Part shown: piece after piece, positions 43,070-52,948 of the stretch
Layout: each line of letters starts with the position of its first letter
Position numbering within the stretch: the first letter of the stretch is position 1
Source of the DNA: GCA-2683825 sp965662355
Lineage (GTDB): Bacteria > Planctomycetota > UBA1135 > GCA-002686595
NCBI GenBank assembly: GCA_965662355.1
Contig: CBFIHP010000001.1
Location: 496,001 to 560,000 of the forward strand
DNA: 64,000 nucleotides
Direction of reading: 5' to 3'
The notes under the pieces: generated by a model
Seen by the model: the letters and a program-made list of their open reading frames with translations, nothing else
What the model was told of the DNA's origin: nothing
Databases searched by the model: none
Made by a program: the position numbers and the translations under genes

Positions 43070-46000
43070 CTACTGAACGACGACCGCGTTGTATTGATGC
43101 GTCACGTCGAAGCCACCCGGGCCGATGATATGGAGCGAGATCGTGTAGGTACCCGGTGTTGTGTAGACGTGGGCCGGATTCTGGAGGATCGAGATGTTTC
43201 CATCCCCGAAGTCCCAGTTCCATTCCGAGAAGACGCCCGTCGAGGTATCCGTGAAGGACACCGGTAGGGGCACGGTTCCCATGTTGGTCGAGACCGTGAA
43301 CGAAGCCGCGGGCGGTTGCCCGTTCGCTGCGACGTTGGCACTCATGTCCACGGCGTTTGTGTACTCTTTGTACCCGCCGCCGGTGATGTAACCCTGGGAT
43401 GAGACCGGCAACCCGACGAAGTTCAGGCTGTTGGGCAGCATCAAATTGTGCAACGTGATGCCGCCATTCGCCGGAACGGCCGTAGCCAGATAGAAGGTAC
43501 TGGCAGGGTTGTATAGGATCTCTCCGCTGTTCGGGACGATGAAGCCCTCGAACGGGTCAGAGTAGAAGAAGATGAAGGTGAAGCCAGCGCCGGGGTGACC
43601 CTCGGTGTCGATCTGACCGGACCACAGACTGCCGATGACCGGCGGGGGCGCGACATAGAAGAGCGGGTTGACGCCCAAGCCGTTACGCAGGGAGGCCGTT
43701 GCGTACGACGACAACGCAATTCGGTCGATATAACCCCTCGAGGGGTCGTTTCCATCTCCACCGTTGCCCACCTGGATGTAGAGCGTCAGAACTGTATTCG
43801 TATCCGCAGCGGGATACAGGTCCGTCATGTCTGCCTGGGTGTGGGCGATGTCGGTCATCGGCAGGCCATAGCGAGCCGAGACGTTCGGGAAGGTCGAGAA
43901 CGTATCCGCGTAATACAGGTTGTATGACGTGACTCCGTCGCTGACGTCGACGCTCATGAAGTCGTTCGATGCGGCAGCCATGCCAGGTTCGCTGCGCAGG
44001 AAGGCTGTGTCGAAGATGAGCACCGAACGTGTCGGGTCGTAGTTGAAGTCCTGCTGGATACCAGCGGCACCCACCGGCAGACTTCCGACGCCGCCGGGGT
44101 TTGAAGGCGGAAGTGACGCAGTCGTGCCCAGAGCCGAAAGGTCGGCCCAGTTATCCAGGTCGGCGGGCATGCCATTGTCAACCGCGACCCCATCCGGCTG
44201 GATGACGTGATCCAGACCGTTGGTGATCGACCACGGGAAGGCGGGCGCCGTTCCGGCGATTTGCTGCTCGAAGCTGGGATCTTCAATGGTCGGCGGACTG
44301 ATCGTGATGTAGTCCACACGAACCTGGGAGTCGACACCGCCGAGGCTGTTCACCTGCAAAGACACGGTATACGTTCCCGCTATCGTGTAGATGTACATGG
44401 GGTTCTCGAGGTTGGACATCCCCCCATCGCCGAAGTTCCACGCCCATGTAGTGATGTTACCGGAGCTCTCGTCACTGAAGCTCACGGCCAGGGGAGCGGC
44501 TCCATTGCGGGGAGCCGCGGTGAAGATCGCGTTCGGCGGCGGCTCGGTCACCGCGACATAGTCGACCTTGACCTCGCTGTCGATGCCGATTCCGTTCATG
44601 ACGGTCAAGCTGACCGTGTAGGTGCCCTGCGTCTGGAAGATGTGAACCGGATCCTGGAGCGTAGATGTACCGAGGTCACCGAAGTCCCACAGCCAGGTAG
44701 AAACACCGCCCATGGAGGCATCGGTAAAGGTGACCGTCAAGGGAGCGAAGCCACTCAGGGGGGTCGCGCTGTATGCGGCAACAGGTTGGGCATCGCCCAC
44801 CGTGACGTAGCCCAACTTCGTTTCGGTATCGCCACCGCCGGGACTCGTCACGGTCAGACTGACTGTGTAGTTGCCTGCCATCGTGTAGATGTGGGCGGGG
44901 TTCTGCTGATTGGACGAATTGCCATCACCGAAGGTCCAGTTCCAGCTCGTGACATTGCCGGTCGAGAAATCCGTGAAGAACACCGTCAGAGGTGATCCAC
45001 CCGCGCGGGGTGCTCCCGAGAACTCGGCGGCGGGCGAGGGAGCTCCGACCGTGACGTAGTTGGGCTTCGTCTCGGTGGTCGCGCCTCCCGGACCGACGAC
45101 GGTCAAGCTAACCGTGAAGGTGCCAGGATCCGAGTAGATGTGCGTCGGGTCTTGCTGGATCGAGGTCGTCAGATCTCCGAAGTTCCAGGACCACCCCGTG
45201 ATCGTCCCGGTGGACTGATCGCTGAAGCTGACCGTCAGCGGGGCAACACCGGCTAGCGGTGTTCCAAGGAACTCCGCTTGAGGAGCCTGCTCGCCAACAA
45301 TGATGTAGCCCGAGCGCGTTTCGTCATCCGAGCCGCCGGGGCCGGTCGCCGTCAGTGTCACGGAGTACGATCCCTCGGCGGCGTAGGTGTGCACGGGGTT
45401 CTGCAGAGCCGAGGTCTCGAGGTCGCCGAAATCCCAGCTCCATGAGGTGACAAGACCCGCCGTTTGATCGGTGAAGCTCACCGCCAAAGGAGCCATGCCG
45501 GAGATAGGGGAGCCTATGAAACCCGCGATCGGAGGCTGGTCGCTGGCCGTGACGTAGTCGACCTTCGTCTCCACGTGCGGCCCGCCCGGACCGGTGGCGG
45601 TCAAGGTGACCGTGTAGGTGCCAGCGATGGAGTACGTGCGCGACGGGTTTTGCAGGAACGACGTGCCACCGTCACCGAAGGTCCACAGCCAACCGGTGAC
45701 GACACCGGTGGAGAGATCCGTGAAGTTCACGGTCAGGGGAATCGTCCCGCTTACCGGAGCTCCGGCGAAGTCTGCAGCGGGCGGGGCATCGGCGACGGTG
45801 ATGTAATCCGTCTTCATGTCCGTGTCGATCCCGCCTGGACCCTTGATCGTCAAGGTGACGGTGTAGGTGCCGGCCCCAAGATAGGCGTGCGTTGGATTCT
45901 GCAACGACGAAGTACCGAGGTCACCGAAGTCCCAAGCCCAGCTTGTGATGCTGCCCGTCGAGAGATCCGTGAAGGACACATTCATCGGCGCTGCACCCAC

Positions 46001-49000
46001 CGTGGCAGAGGCCACGAAGTTGGCCGCAGGTATTGCAGGCAGAACGCTGATGTAGTTCAGCTTTGTTTCGGTGTCTGCACCTCCGGAGCTAGTCACTGTC
46101 AAGCTGACTGCATAGGCTCCGGGCGTGTTGTAGATGTGCGTCGGGTGCTGCTGCGACGAGCTTCCGCCGTCGCCGAAGGCCCAGCTCCAGGAGGTGGTTG
46201 TCCCCGAGGAGAAGTCCGTGAAGGACACCGACAGCGGGGCAGAGCCGTTGAGTGGTGCGCCAGAGAATTCGGCTGTCGGAGGCGGCTCGCCTACGGTGAC
46301 GTAGTTCGTCTTGGTCTCGGTGTCGATTCCTCCGAGACCCTGCACGGTCAATCGAACGGTGAAGGTTCCGGCCGATGTGTAGGTGTGTATGGGGTGCTGT
46401 ACTGTCGAGGCACCGAGGTCACCGAAGTCCCAAGACCACGAGGTGATGCCGCCAGTCGATTGATCGAGGAAGCTGACGGACAACGGCCCGATGCCCGCCA
46501 AGGGCGAGCCGAAGAATTCCGCGGTCGGCGGAGGTTCGACGACCGAGATGTAGTCGACCTTGGTCTCGCCGTCACTGCCCGCTGGGCCGGTCACGGTCAG
46601 GCTGACCGTGTACGTGCCGACGACCGTGTACACGTGTGTCGGCTCTTGCCCGGTCGAGGTCGAGGCGTCTCCGAAGTTCCAGAGCCAGCTCGTGATCGTT
46701 CCGGTCGAAAAGTCGGTGAAGACCACGCTGAGTGGATCCACCCCCTCGGTCGGACTTCCCGAGAATTCGGCCACCGGTGGCGCTTCGGTCACTGTGACGT
46801 AGTTCGGTCGCGTGCGCGAATCCGTCCCACCCGGACCGATTGCGGTCAACGTGATCGAGTACGTTCCCGCATCCGTGTATGTGTGCGAGGCGTTCATAGC
46901 CGTCGATGTTCCCAGGTCGCCGAAGTTCCAGGACCACGCCGTCACTGCCCCGCTCGAGAGGTCGGTGAAGTTCACCGTATGTGGAGCTTGCCCTGTGAGA
47001 GGCGTTCCCGCGAAGTTCGCGTTGGGAGCCGGTTCTGTGATGACGATGTAGTCCGCCTTCGTCTCGTTGTCCACGCCACCGGGGCCGGTGACGTTCAAGG
47101 ACACGGTGTAGGTGCCGGCCGTTGCGTATGTATTGGCGGGGTTCTGCTGGGTCGTCGTATTCAGGTCACCGAAGTTCCACGACCAAGCCGTGATGTTGCC
47201 CACGGATTGGTCCGTGAAGCTCACCGTGACTGGAGCGACGCCGGTCAGAGGCACGCCTATGAATTCGGCAACCGGAACCGGTTCACCCACTGTGATGTAG
47301 TTGGCCTTGGCCACGGAGTCGGAACCGCCGGGGCCGCTGGATGTCAGCGTGACGGTATAGGTACCGGGCAGGGAGTACGTGTGAACCGGGCTCTGCTGAG
47401 CCGAAACACCGGAGTCGCCGAAGGCCCAGGACCAAGCGGTGACCGTGCCGGCCGTCATGTCCGTGAAAGCAACGGTCAGGGGCGCGACGCCGCTTGAAGG
47501 CGCGCCGAGGAACTCAGCGTCCGGTGGCGTTTCGGTGACGCTGATGTAGTTGTGCTTGATCTCCGAATCGATACCGCCCGGGCCCATCGCTGTCAGCGTG
47601 ACCGTATACGTTCCAGGGTCCGTGTAGGCATTGGAGGGGTTTTGCAGGTTTGAAGTGCCCAGATCGCCGAAGTCCCACGACCAGTTCGAGACGAGCCCCG
47701 TGGTCATGTCGGTAAAGGAGACCGCCAGCGGTGCCGGCCCCGAGGTCGTCGAGGCTGAGAACGCGGCGGCCGGCGGACCTTGCGTGACGGTGATGTAGTT
47801 CAGCTTGGTATCCGTATCGGAACCACCGCCGTTCGACACCGTCAGACTGACCGCGTACGTCCCGGCGGTCGAGTACGTGTACGCGGGGTTCTGCGCGGTC
47901 GACGTCCCGCCATCACCGAAGGACCAGGCCCAGTTGGTCACGGTTCCCATGGAGAAGTCTGTGAAGAGCACGTTGAGTGGCGTTACCCCGCTCACGGGCA
48001 CCCCAGAGAACGCGGCGATCGGCGGGTTGTCGGTGACGGAGATGTAGCCCAGCTTCGTCTCCAGGTCGGAACCGCTCGAATTTGTCGCCGAAAGGCTGAC
48101 CGCATAGGTTCCCAACGCTGTGTACGTGTGCGTGGGGTTCTGCAAAGACGAGGAGCTCGCATCGCCGAAGGTCCACGACCAGGACGTGACCGCGCCGGCC
48201 GAGAGGTCGGTGAAGGCCACGTTCAAGGGCGAGCCACCAGAGGTCGGTGTTCCCGAGAACTCGGCCACGGGGAGGGCGATCGCAACCGTGATGTAGTCGG
48301 TTTTTGTGTTCGTGTTTCCTCCACCCGGGCCGGTCGAGGTCAAGGTCACCGTGTACGTACCGTCGGTCGTGTAGGTGTGGTTCGGGTTCTGCAGCATCGA
48401 GGTGCTGCCGTCTCCGAAGGTCCACGACCAGGCCGTAACGTTGCCGGTCGTCGCGTCCGCGAAGTTCACCGCCAGGGGCGCGATACCCGAAGTCGGTGTG
48501 CCCGTGAAATTTGCCACCGGAGGGGGATCGGTGACCATGACGTAGGCCAGCTTCGTGTTCGTGTCCGAGCCGCCGGGGCCCGTCGCCGTCAGTGCCACGG
48601 CGAACGTGCCCGCAGAGTTATAGGTGTGCGTGGGGTTCTGCAGGAGCGAAGTGCCACCGTCGCCAAAGGTCCAGGACCAACCCGTGACCACACCGGTCGA
48701 TTGGTCGGTGAAGGTGACGTTCAGCGGGAAGGACCCCGACAGGGGCGAGCCCGTGAATTGCGCCACCGGAGGCGCGTTTCCAACGGTGATATAGCCGGGC
48801 TTCGTCTGCGTATCGACACCGCCGGGACCGGTTGCGGTCAACGAGACCGTGTACGTTCCGACCGTCGTGAAGGTGTTGCTCGGGTTTTGGAGCGTGGACA
48901 TGCCGCCATCGCCGAAGCTCCACAGCCACGAAGTGACCATGTTGGTGGTGGCGTCGGTGAAGTTCACCGTCAAGGGAGCGACACCTGAAGTCGGCGAACC

Positions 49001-51595
49001 CGTGAACTCAGCCGCCGGGGCCGGTTCGTTGGCCGTGATGTAGTTGAGCTTGGTATTTCCGTCCGAACCGCCCGGGCCCGTCGCGGTCAACGTGACCGTG
49101 TACGTGCCGACCGCCGTGTAGGTGTGCGAGGGGTTCTGGAGCGTCGAGGTGCCCGCGTCGCCGAAGTTCCACGCCCAACTCGTAACGGCCCCTGAACTGA
49201 CGTCGTTGAAGGCGACTGTCAGCGGAGCGTCACCCGTTGTGGGCGTACCCGTGAAATCGGCTACGGGGGCCGGTTCGCTGACCGTGATGTAGCCGATCTT
49301 CGTGTCCGTATCGGAACCACCCGATCCAGTCGAGGTCAGCGAGACGTTGTACGTGCCCGCGGTGGCATACGTGTGCGAGGGGTTCTGCAACATCGAAGTC
49401 GTCGCATCGCCGAAGCTCCACGACCAACCCGTGACGACGCCACTCGTCATATCGGTGAAGTTGACAGTTAGCGGCAGAATGCCAGTGGTCGGCGTACCCG
49501 AGAAACCAGCGACCGGCGGAAGCTCGCTGACCGTGATGTAGTTGAGCTTCGTGTTCGTGTCCGGTCCACCCGGTCCGGTCGCCGTCAGAGCGACCGTGTA
49601 CGTACCAGCGTTCGCGTAGGTGTGTGTCGGATTTTGGGCGATCGAAGTGTTCGCGTCGCCGAAGTTCCACGACCACGCAGTCACCATACCGGTGGTTGCG
49701 TCTGCGAACATGACGGTCAGGGGCAGGACGCCTGTCGTCGGCGTGCCCGTGAAGTCGGCCACGGGGGGCGGCTCGTTGACCGTGATGTAGTTGAGCTTCG
49801 TATCGCCGTCCGAACCACCCGGTCCGGTCGCGGTTAGCGTGACCGTGTACGTGCCGACGGCGGCGTACGTGTGCGAGGGGTTTTGCAGCGTCGACGTCCC
49901 AGCGTCACCAAAGGCCCACGACCAGGCCGTGACCGTGTTCGTCGACGTATCGGTGAAGCTGACGCTCAAGGGCGCCGCACCCGTTGTCGGTGTGCCGGTG
50001 AAGTTTGCCACGGGAGCCGGCTCGGTCACCGTGACGTAGTTGACCTTGGTCTCGCTGTCGGATCCACCAGGGCCCGTCGAGGTCAGAATGACCGAGTACG
50101 TTCCGACCGCTGTGTAGGTGTTCGATGTGTTCTGGACGATCGATGTGTTCGTGTCGCCGAAGTTCCATGACCATGCCGACACGTTGCCGGTGGTGGCATC
50201 CGTGAAGTTGACGGTCAAAGGCGCTGGGCCGGTCAAGGGTGAGCCCGTGAAGCCCGCCACCGGGGGCGGTTCACTGACGATGATGTAGTTGAGCTTTGTC
50301 TCCCCATCCGCCCCCCCCGGGCCGGTCGAGGTCAGCGTGACGGTGTACGTCCCCACCGCGGCGTACGTGTGTGAGGGATTCTGGGCGATCGAGGTATTCG
50401 TGTCGCCGAAGTTCCACGACCACCCCGAGACGGCGCCCGTCGTCGCGTCCGTGAAAGCGACGCTCAGAGGAGCCGCGCCGGAGAGCGGCGTGCCGGAGAA
50501 GTCCGCTACCGGAGGCGGTTCGCTGACGGTGATGTAGTTGAGTTTCGTATCACCGTCCGAGCCCCCCGGCCCGGTTGCCGTCAACGTGACCGTGTACGTC
50601 CCTGCTGCCGAATAGGTGTGCGAGGGGTTCTGCAGCAACGATGTCGTGGCATCGCCGAAGGCCCAGGACCATCCGGTAACTGCCCCGGTGGAGCTGTCGG
50701 TGAACCCGACTGTCAAAGGAGCCACGCCGGTCGTCGGTGTTCCCGAGAAGTTCGCCACCGGAGGCGGTTCACTGACGGTGATGTAGTTGAGCTTGGTCTC
50801 CCCATCCGATCCGCCGGGTCCGGTCGAGGTCAACGTGACGGTGTACGTTCCCGCACCTGCGTAGGTGTGCGCGGGGTTTTGAAGGATCGACGTTCCCGCA
50901 TCGCCGAAGTTCCAGGACCAGGCGCTGGCGGCGCCCGTCGTCGAATCGGTGAACGTGACCGAGAGCGGAGCCACACCCGTCGTCGGTGTTCCCGAGAAGT
51001 TCGCCACCGGGGGCGGCTCGTTGACGGTGATGTAGTTGGCCTTGGCCTCGGGATCGGACCCCCCCGGTCCGGTCGAGGTCAAGGTGACCGTGTACGTGCC
51101 CGCACCGGTGTAGGTGTGCGCGGGGTTCTGGAGCGTGGACGTGGCCGCGTCCCCGAAGCTCCACGACCAGGAGCTCACGTTGCCGGTCGTCGCGTCGGTG
51201 AAGGTCACCGCCAGGGGTGCCGTGCCCGTCGTCGGTGTGCCAGAGAAGTCGGCTACCGGCGCTGGGTCCGTCACCGAGATGTAGCTGGTCTTCGTGTTCG
51301 TGGCGGATCCACCGGGACCGGTGGATGTCAACGCGACCGTGTAGGTGCCTACCGCAGTGTACGTGTGATTGGGGTTTTGCGCCGTCGACGTGCCCGCGTC
51401 ACCGAAGGTCCAGGACCAAGCCGTGACGGTTCCGGTCGTGGCGTCGGTGAAGGAAACGGCGAGGGGAGCCGCGCCGGATGTCGGCGTGCCTGAGAACTCC
51501 GGAACGGGGGCCTGGGACCAGGCCGTCGAGGCGGAAATCAGGGCGAAGAGAAGGCACAGGGGGAGCCTGCGGGGGCCACTTCGGGGGGTGAGCAT
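43070..51595 (-). CDS. Giant secreted PKD-repeat protein
   Basis: 2841 residues. A basic N-terminus and hydrophobic stretch (LPLCLLFALISASTAWSQA) form a signal peptide. By count, 29 tandem PKD domains of about 83 residues follow, each with the core pattern PLxVxFTDxxTG...WSWxFGD...QNPxHxYxxxGTYTVxLTxxGPGG. Then comes a non-PKD island of about 330 residues (TIEDPSFEQQI..., a jelly-roll-like region with DPTRSVLIFDTAFL) and one final PKD domain. No sortase motif, anchor or catalytic site is seen. It probably forms an extended surface or matrix rod presenting the C-terminal island. Its long length and repeat identity mean the assembly here should be checked. Confidence 0.9.
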   Translation of the reverse strand: MLTPRSGPRRLPLCLLFALISASTAWSQAPVPEFSGTPTSGAAPLAVSFTDATTGTVTAWSWTFGDAGTSTAQNPNHTYTAVGTYTVALTSTGPGGSATNTKTSYISVTDPAPVADFSGTPTTGTAPLAVTFTDATTGNVSSWSWSFGDAATSTLQNPAHTYTGAGTYTVTLTSTGPGGSDPEAKANYITVNEPPPVANFSGTPTTGVAPLSVTFTDSTTGAASAWSWNFGDAGTSILQNPAHTYAGAGTYTVTLTSTGPGGSDGETKLNYITVSEPPPVANFSGTPTTGVAPLTVGFTDSSTGAVTGWSWAFGDATTSLLQNPSHTYSAAGTYTVTLTATGPGGSDGDTKLNYITVSEPPPVADFSGTPLSGAAPLSVAFTDATTGAVSGWSWNFGDTNTSIAQNPSHTYAAVGTYTVTLTSTGPGGADGETKLNYIIVSEPPPVAGFTGSPLTGPAPLTVNFTDATTGNVSAWSWNFGDTNTSIVQNTSNTYTAVGTYSVILTSTGPGGSDSETKVNYVTVTEPAPVANFTGTPTTGAAPLSVSFTDTSTNTVTAWSWAFGDAGTSTLQNPSHTYAAVGTYTVTLTATGPGGSDGDTKLNYITVNEPPPVADFTGTPTTGVLPLTVMFADATTGMVTAWSWNFGDANTSIAQNPTHTYANAGTYTVALTATGPGGPDTNTKLNYITVSELPPVAGFSGTPTTGILPLTVNFTDMTSGVVTGWSWSFGDATTSMLQNPSHTYATAGTYNVSLTSTGSGGSDTDTKIGYITVSEPAPVADFTGTPTTGDAPLTVAFNDVSSGAVTSWAWNFGDAGTSTLQNPSHTYTAVGTYTVTLTATGPGGSDGNTKLNYITANEPAPAAEFTGSPTSGVAPLTVNFTDATTNMVTSWLWSFGDGGMSTLQNPSNTFTTVGTYTVSLTATGPGGVDTQTKPGYITVGNAPPVAQFTGSPLSGSFPLNVTFTDQSTGVVTGWSWTFGDGGTSLLQNPTHTYNSAGTFAVALTATGPGGSDTNTKLAYVMVTDPPPVANFTGTPTSGIAPLAVNFADATTGNVTAWSWTFGDGSTSMLQNPNHTYTTDGTYTVTLTSTGPGGGNTNTKTDYITVAIALPVAEFSGTPTSGGSPLNVAFTDLSAGAVTSWSWTFGDASSSSLQNPTHTYTALGTYAVSLSATNSSGSDLETKLGYISVTDNPPIAAFSGVPVSGVTPLNVLFTDFSMGTVTNWAWSFGDGGTSTAQNPAYTYSTAGTYAVSLTVSNGGGSDTDTKLNYITVTQGPPAAAFSASTTSGPAPLAVSFTDMTTGLVSNWSWDFGDLGTSNLQNPSNAYTDPGTYTVTLTAMGPGGIDSEIKHNYISVTETPPDAEFLGAPSSGVAPLTVAFTDMTAGTVTAWSWAFGDSGVSAQQSPVHTYSLPGTYTVTLTSSGPGGSDSVAKANYITVGEPVPVAEFIGVPLTGVAPVTVSFTDQSVGNITAWSWNFGDLNTTTQQNPANTYATAGTYTVSLNVTGPGGVDNETKADYIVITEPAPNANFAGTPLTGQAPHTVNFTDLSSGAVTAWSWNFGDLGTSTAMNASHTYTDAGTYSITLTAIGPGGTDSRTRPNYVTVTEAPPVAEFSGSPTEGVDPLSVVFTDFSTGTITSWLWNFGDASTSTGQEPTHVYTVVGTYTVSLTVTGPAGSDGETKVDYISVVEPPPTAEFFGSPLAGIGPLSVSFLDQSTGGITSWSWDFGDLGASTVQHPIHTYTSAGTFTVRLTVQGLGGIDTETKTNYVTVGEPPPTAEFSGAPLNGSAPLSVSFTDFSSGTTTSWSWAFGDGGSSSQQHPTHIYNTPGAYAVSLTVTSSGGADTETKLNYISVLPAIPAANFVASATVGAAPMNVSFTDLSTGSITSWAWDFGDLGTSSLQNPTHAYLGAGTYTVTLTIKGPGGIDTDMKTDYITVADAPPAADFAGAPVSGTIPLTVNFTDLSTGVVTGWLWTFGDGGTSFLQNPSRTYSIAGTYTVTLTATGPGGPHVETKVDYVTASDQPPIAGFIGSPISGMAPLAVSFTDQTAGLVTSWSWDFGDLETSALQNPVHTYAAEGSYSVTLTATGPGGSDDETRSGYIIVGEQAPQAEFLGTPLAGVAPLTVSFSDQSTGTITGWSWNFGDLTTSIQQDPTHIYSDPGTFTVSLTVVGPGGATTETKPNYVTVGAPSPAAEFSGAPRAGGSPLTVFFTDFSTGNVTSWNWTFGDGNSSNQQNPAHIYTMAGNYTVSLTVTSPGGGDTETKLGYVTVGDAQPVAAYSATPLSGFAPLTVTFTDASMGGVSTWLWDFGDLGTSTLQDPVHIFQTQGTYTVSLTVMNGIGIDSEVKVDYVAVTEPPPNAIFTAAPRNGAAPLAVSFSDESSGNITTWAWNFGDGGMSNLENPMYIYTIAGTYTVSLQVNSLGGVDSQVRVDYITISPPTIEDPSFEQQIAGTAPAFPWSITNGLDHVIQPDGVAVDNGMPADLDNWADLSALGTTASLPPSNPGGVGSLPVGAAGIQQDFNYDPTRSVLIFDTAFLRSEPGMAAASNDFMSVDVSDGVTSYNLYYADTFSTFPNVSARYGLPMTDIAHTQADMTDLYPAADTNTVLTLYIQVGNGGDGNDPSRGYIDRIALSSYATASLRNGLGVNPLFYVAPPPVIGSLWSGQIDTEGHPGAGFTFIFFYSDPFEGFIVPNSGEILYNPASTFYLATAVPANGGITLHNLMLPNSLNFVGLPVSSQGYITGGGYKEYTNAVDMSANVAANGQPPAASFTVSTNMGTVPLPVSFTDTSTGVFSEWNWDFGDGNISILQNPAHVYTTPGTYTISLHIIGPGGFDVTHQYNAVVVQ
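44300..51520 (-). repeat. 29 tandem 249-bp coding repeats (PKD units)
   Basis: The period is 249 bases (83 codons), measured for example between matching CGTGATGTAG words at 49532 and 49781. Units at the gene's 5' end (high coordinates) are nearly alike in protein and often in DNA, whereas those near 44.3-47 kb differ more. Boundaries are approximate. Confidence 0.85.
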
Positions 51596-51808
51596 GGCGG
51601 TCTGGGGGGTTCAGAGGGGCGGGGGGAGACCGCCCTCGATTCTAGGTGGATTGGCCGTTTTGGGGGGAAAAACTGACCGTCCAGACTTCCTTCTGGCGTT
51701 CGAGAGTGCTCTTGCCGAGTTCGGGTTTCCCCGGCCCCAGAACCCTCAATTGGCAAGCGCGGGCTGAAAAGGGGCGAGGACCCCCCCTTTTTCTACGATG
51801 CCCTGGCA

Positions 51809-52420
51809 ATGAATCGACCCGAGCCGAAACGCTGCTACTGGTGTGGCAGCGATCCCGAATACCAGCGCTACCACGACGAGGAGTGGGGCTTTCCGGTCGC
51901 CGACGACACGCGCCTCTTCGAGAAGATGAGCCTCGAGGGTTTCCAGGCCGGGCTCAGCTGGCTGACGATCCTGCGCAAACGCGAGAACTTCCGCCGTGCC
52001 TTCAAGGGCTTCGAAATCGAGCGTGTCGCGCGATTCAACGAGCGTAGCGTCGCTCGGCTGCTGGAGGATGCGGGCATCGTGCGCCATCGCGGCAAGATCG
52101 AGGCCGCCATCGGAAACGCCCGCTGTGTGCGCAAGCTGCGCGATAACGAAGGCTCGCTGGCCGCCTTCATCTGGCGCTTCCAGCCGGATTCGAGGACACG
52201 CCCGCGCCGCATGACGAAGCAGGCGCTGCACGCCCTGAGCGAGACGCCCGAGTCACGCGCGCTGTCGAAGGAGCTGAAGGCGCGGGGCTTTCGGTTCGTC
52301 GGCCCGACCACCATGTACGCCTTCATGCAGGCCATGGGCTTGGTCAACGACCACCTCGGGGTCTGCGCTACGCGTGAATCCGTGGAGCAAGCCCGGGCCC
52401 GGTTTCGCGTCCCGGTTTGA
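51809..52420 (+). CDS. tag: DNA-3-methyladenine glycosylase I
   Basis: 203 residues. Base-excision enzyme removing 3-methyladenine. The TagI zinc site is present: C9 and H22 (same 13-residue spacing as C4/H17 of E. coli) near the N-terminus and H/C in NDHLGVC near residue 175. The aromatic/catalytic segment reads RYHDEEWGFPVADDTRLFEKMSLEGFQAGLSWLTIL. The length is normal for the family. It is a single-gene unit ahead of a response regulator gene. Confidence 0.95.
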   Translation: MNRPEPKRCYWCGSDPEYQRYHDEEWGFPVADDTRLFEKMSLEGFQAGLSWLTILRKRENFRRAFKGFEIERVARFNERSVARLLEDAGIVRHRGKIEAAIGNARCVRKLRDNEGSLAAFIWRFQPDSRTRPRRMTKQALHALSETPESRALSKELKARGFRFVGPTTMYAFMQAMGLVNDHLGVCATRESVEQARARFRVPV

Positions 52421-52527
52421 TCTGCTGAACAGGCGTTCTCGACCCCCTCAGGGCCGCTCATCTCCGAAGAGAGCCAAATCCTCAGCTGCGGTTCAACACG
52501 CGAAAGAAAAGTGCCGATGGGGTGTCC

Positions 52528-52947
52528 ATGCCTGAGCTTGACTCCAGGTCAGCTGCGTCCACGGCGTCATCAGCAGAATCCCAAGCCCCCCCCGTGAGGA
52601 TCCTGCTGGTCGAAGACGATGACAGCGTGCGCGACATCACCCAGCGGCTCCTCGAGGCGCGGGGCTATCGCGTCTGCTGCGCGGCCAGCGGTCGCCAAGG
52701 CGTCGATGCCTACCAGGCCGACCCGAGGGCCTTTGACCTCGTGCTCGTCGATCGCAACATGCCCGACATCGACGGGATAGCGGCTCTCTGCGAGATGCGC
52801 CGCGTCAACGCCGATGTGCGTGCCCTGCTGATGAGCGGCATGACCATGACGGATATACCGACCGAGGCGTTACCCACGGGTTTCCTGATGAAGCCCTATG
52901 GCATCGACGATCTCCAGGCCGCAGTCGTCGCGGCTCTGGCGGCCTGA
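52528..52947 (+). CDS. Stand-alone response regulator receiver domain
   Basis: 139 residues from ATG 52528, with GGGG six bases upstream; GTG at 52522 is an alternative. A serine/alanine-rich tail of about 20 residues precedes a CheY-like receiver: acidic pocket VEDDDS, phospho-acceptor D in LVLVDRNMPDIDG, S in LLMSGM and K in LMKPYG. There is no output domain, so it should act through protein contacts, perhaps in a phosphorelay with the hybrid kinases in this window (inference). It ends one base from the convergent TraF-like gene. Confidence 0.9.
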   Translation: MPELDSRSAASTASSAESQAPPVRILLVEDDDSVRDITQRLLEARGYRVCCAASGRQGVDAYQADPRAFDLVLVDRNMPDIDGIAALCEMRRVNADVRALLMSGMTMTDIPTEALPTGFLMKPYGIDDLQAAVVAALAA

Positions 52948-52948
52948 T

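Noticed and set aside
44300..51520. Regular direct repeats resembling a CRISPR or satellite array
   Set aside because: The 249-base period equals whole codons of a PKD domain, and no short repeat/unique spacer pattern exists.
43100..51600. Many long + strand open frames opposite the PKD gene, the longest near 45464-47497
   Set aside because: They are periodic antisense shadows caused by the codon bias of the repeated minus-strand gene; translations are Arg/Gly/Val-rich and repeat every 83 codons.
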